Below, piece by piece: positions 63,818 through 64,000 of a stretch of DNA of 64,000 nucleotides. The position numbers and the translations under genes were made by a program. The notes under the pieces were generated by a model. The model did not search any database. It saw only the letters and a list, made by a program, of their open reading frames with translations, and was not told the DNA's origin. Positions within the stretch are counted from its first letter, which is position 1. The number at the start of each line of letters is the position of its first letter. Origin of the DNA: Symbiodinium microadriaticum (Eukaryota > Sar > Dinophyceae > Suessiales > Symbiodiniaceae); NCBI GenBank assembly GCA_001939145.1, contig LSRX01000426.1, positions 17,954-81,953 of the forward strand, read 5' to 3'.

Positions 63818-63917
63818 GCTAAACCCTAAAGCCTAAACTCTAAACCCTGAACCCTGAACCCTAAACCCAAACCCTAAACCCTAAACCCTAAAATTCTAAA
63901 TCCTAAACCCCAAAAAC
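63818..63917. repeat. Telomere-like CCCTAAA tract
   Basis: CCCTAAA, CCCTGAA and TCCTAAA units near the window end. The window continues into unique DNA after it. Confidence 0.85.
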
Positions 63918-64000
63918 CAGAGCATTCTGCCTGGAGTTTTAAAGGGTTTCGGGCTCGCGGGGTTCCGGAGTTCGGACGGAGAAGGAGAGCACCCGGCCAT

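Noticed and set aside
63818..64000. Chromosome end at the right edge
   Set aside because: The CCCTAAA tract is short and degenerate and is followed by unique sequence.
1..64000. Dinoflagellate spliced-leader sequence and tRNA genes
   Set aside because: I looked for the spliced-leader end TTGGCTCAAG and for tRNA-like A/B boxes by eye and saw none. This was not an exhaustive computational scan.

Overview
The window looks like nuclear DNA from a repeat-rich eukaryotic microbe, most likely an alveolate (a dinoflagellate, or possibly a chromerid). Three things point that way: plant/alveolate-type telomeric heptamers (TTTAGGG / CCCTAAA and close variants) scattered in both orientations along almost the whole length; abundant short palindromic transposon-like elements and microsatellites; and almost no long open frames. 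One degraded frame near 55.0-55.4 kb resembles a C-terminal block that I recall from multi-copy dinoflagellate proteins. No rRNA, tRNA, CRISPR array, operon or prokaryotic gene organisation was recognised. The organism assignment is an inference.

Layout. 0-5 kb: telomere-like tracts, a long hairpin and several palindromic elements. 5.3-6.2 kb: the best coding candidate, a basic disordered protein with three YxPPHxR motifs and no in-frame ATG. 6.2-23 kb: telomere-like tracts alternating with palindromic elements, minisatellites and unassigned DNA. 23.5-24.0 kb: a coding-like minus-strand segment in two frames, next to a 943-base assembly gap inside a TATA/TACA microsatellite. 25-39 kb: more palindromes, a CTG run, a 153-bp tandem array at 27.7-28.3 kb, and a second copy of a composite repeat seen at 21.9 kb. 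39-45 kb: telomere-like tracts and unassigned DNA. 45.3-46.6 kb: a decayed minus-strand gene with several stops and frame changes. 46.6-47.5 kb: tri- and hexanucleotide repeats. 48-49 kb: the densest telomere-like region, ending directly against a coding-like minus-strand segment. 50.8-51.6 kb: TACATA microsatellite. 51.9-52.9 kb: a minisatellite of about 65 bp. 55 kb: the conserved minus-strand fragment beside a 20-base gap. 57-64 kb: telomere-like tracts, an exact 216-bp tandem duplication and more palindromic elements.

At least six families of short (about 75-130 bp) terminal-inverted-repeat elements recur, most of them bounded by TA on both sides. That is the pattern expected of Tc1/mariner-type (Stowaway-like) MITEs. 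No transposase is visible here, so they would have to be mobilised from elsewhere. The few coding pieces look like isolated exons or gene relics, and nothing suggests that they form a pathway together. Several single-N positions are flanked by duplicated sequence and probably mark assembly joins rather than biology.
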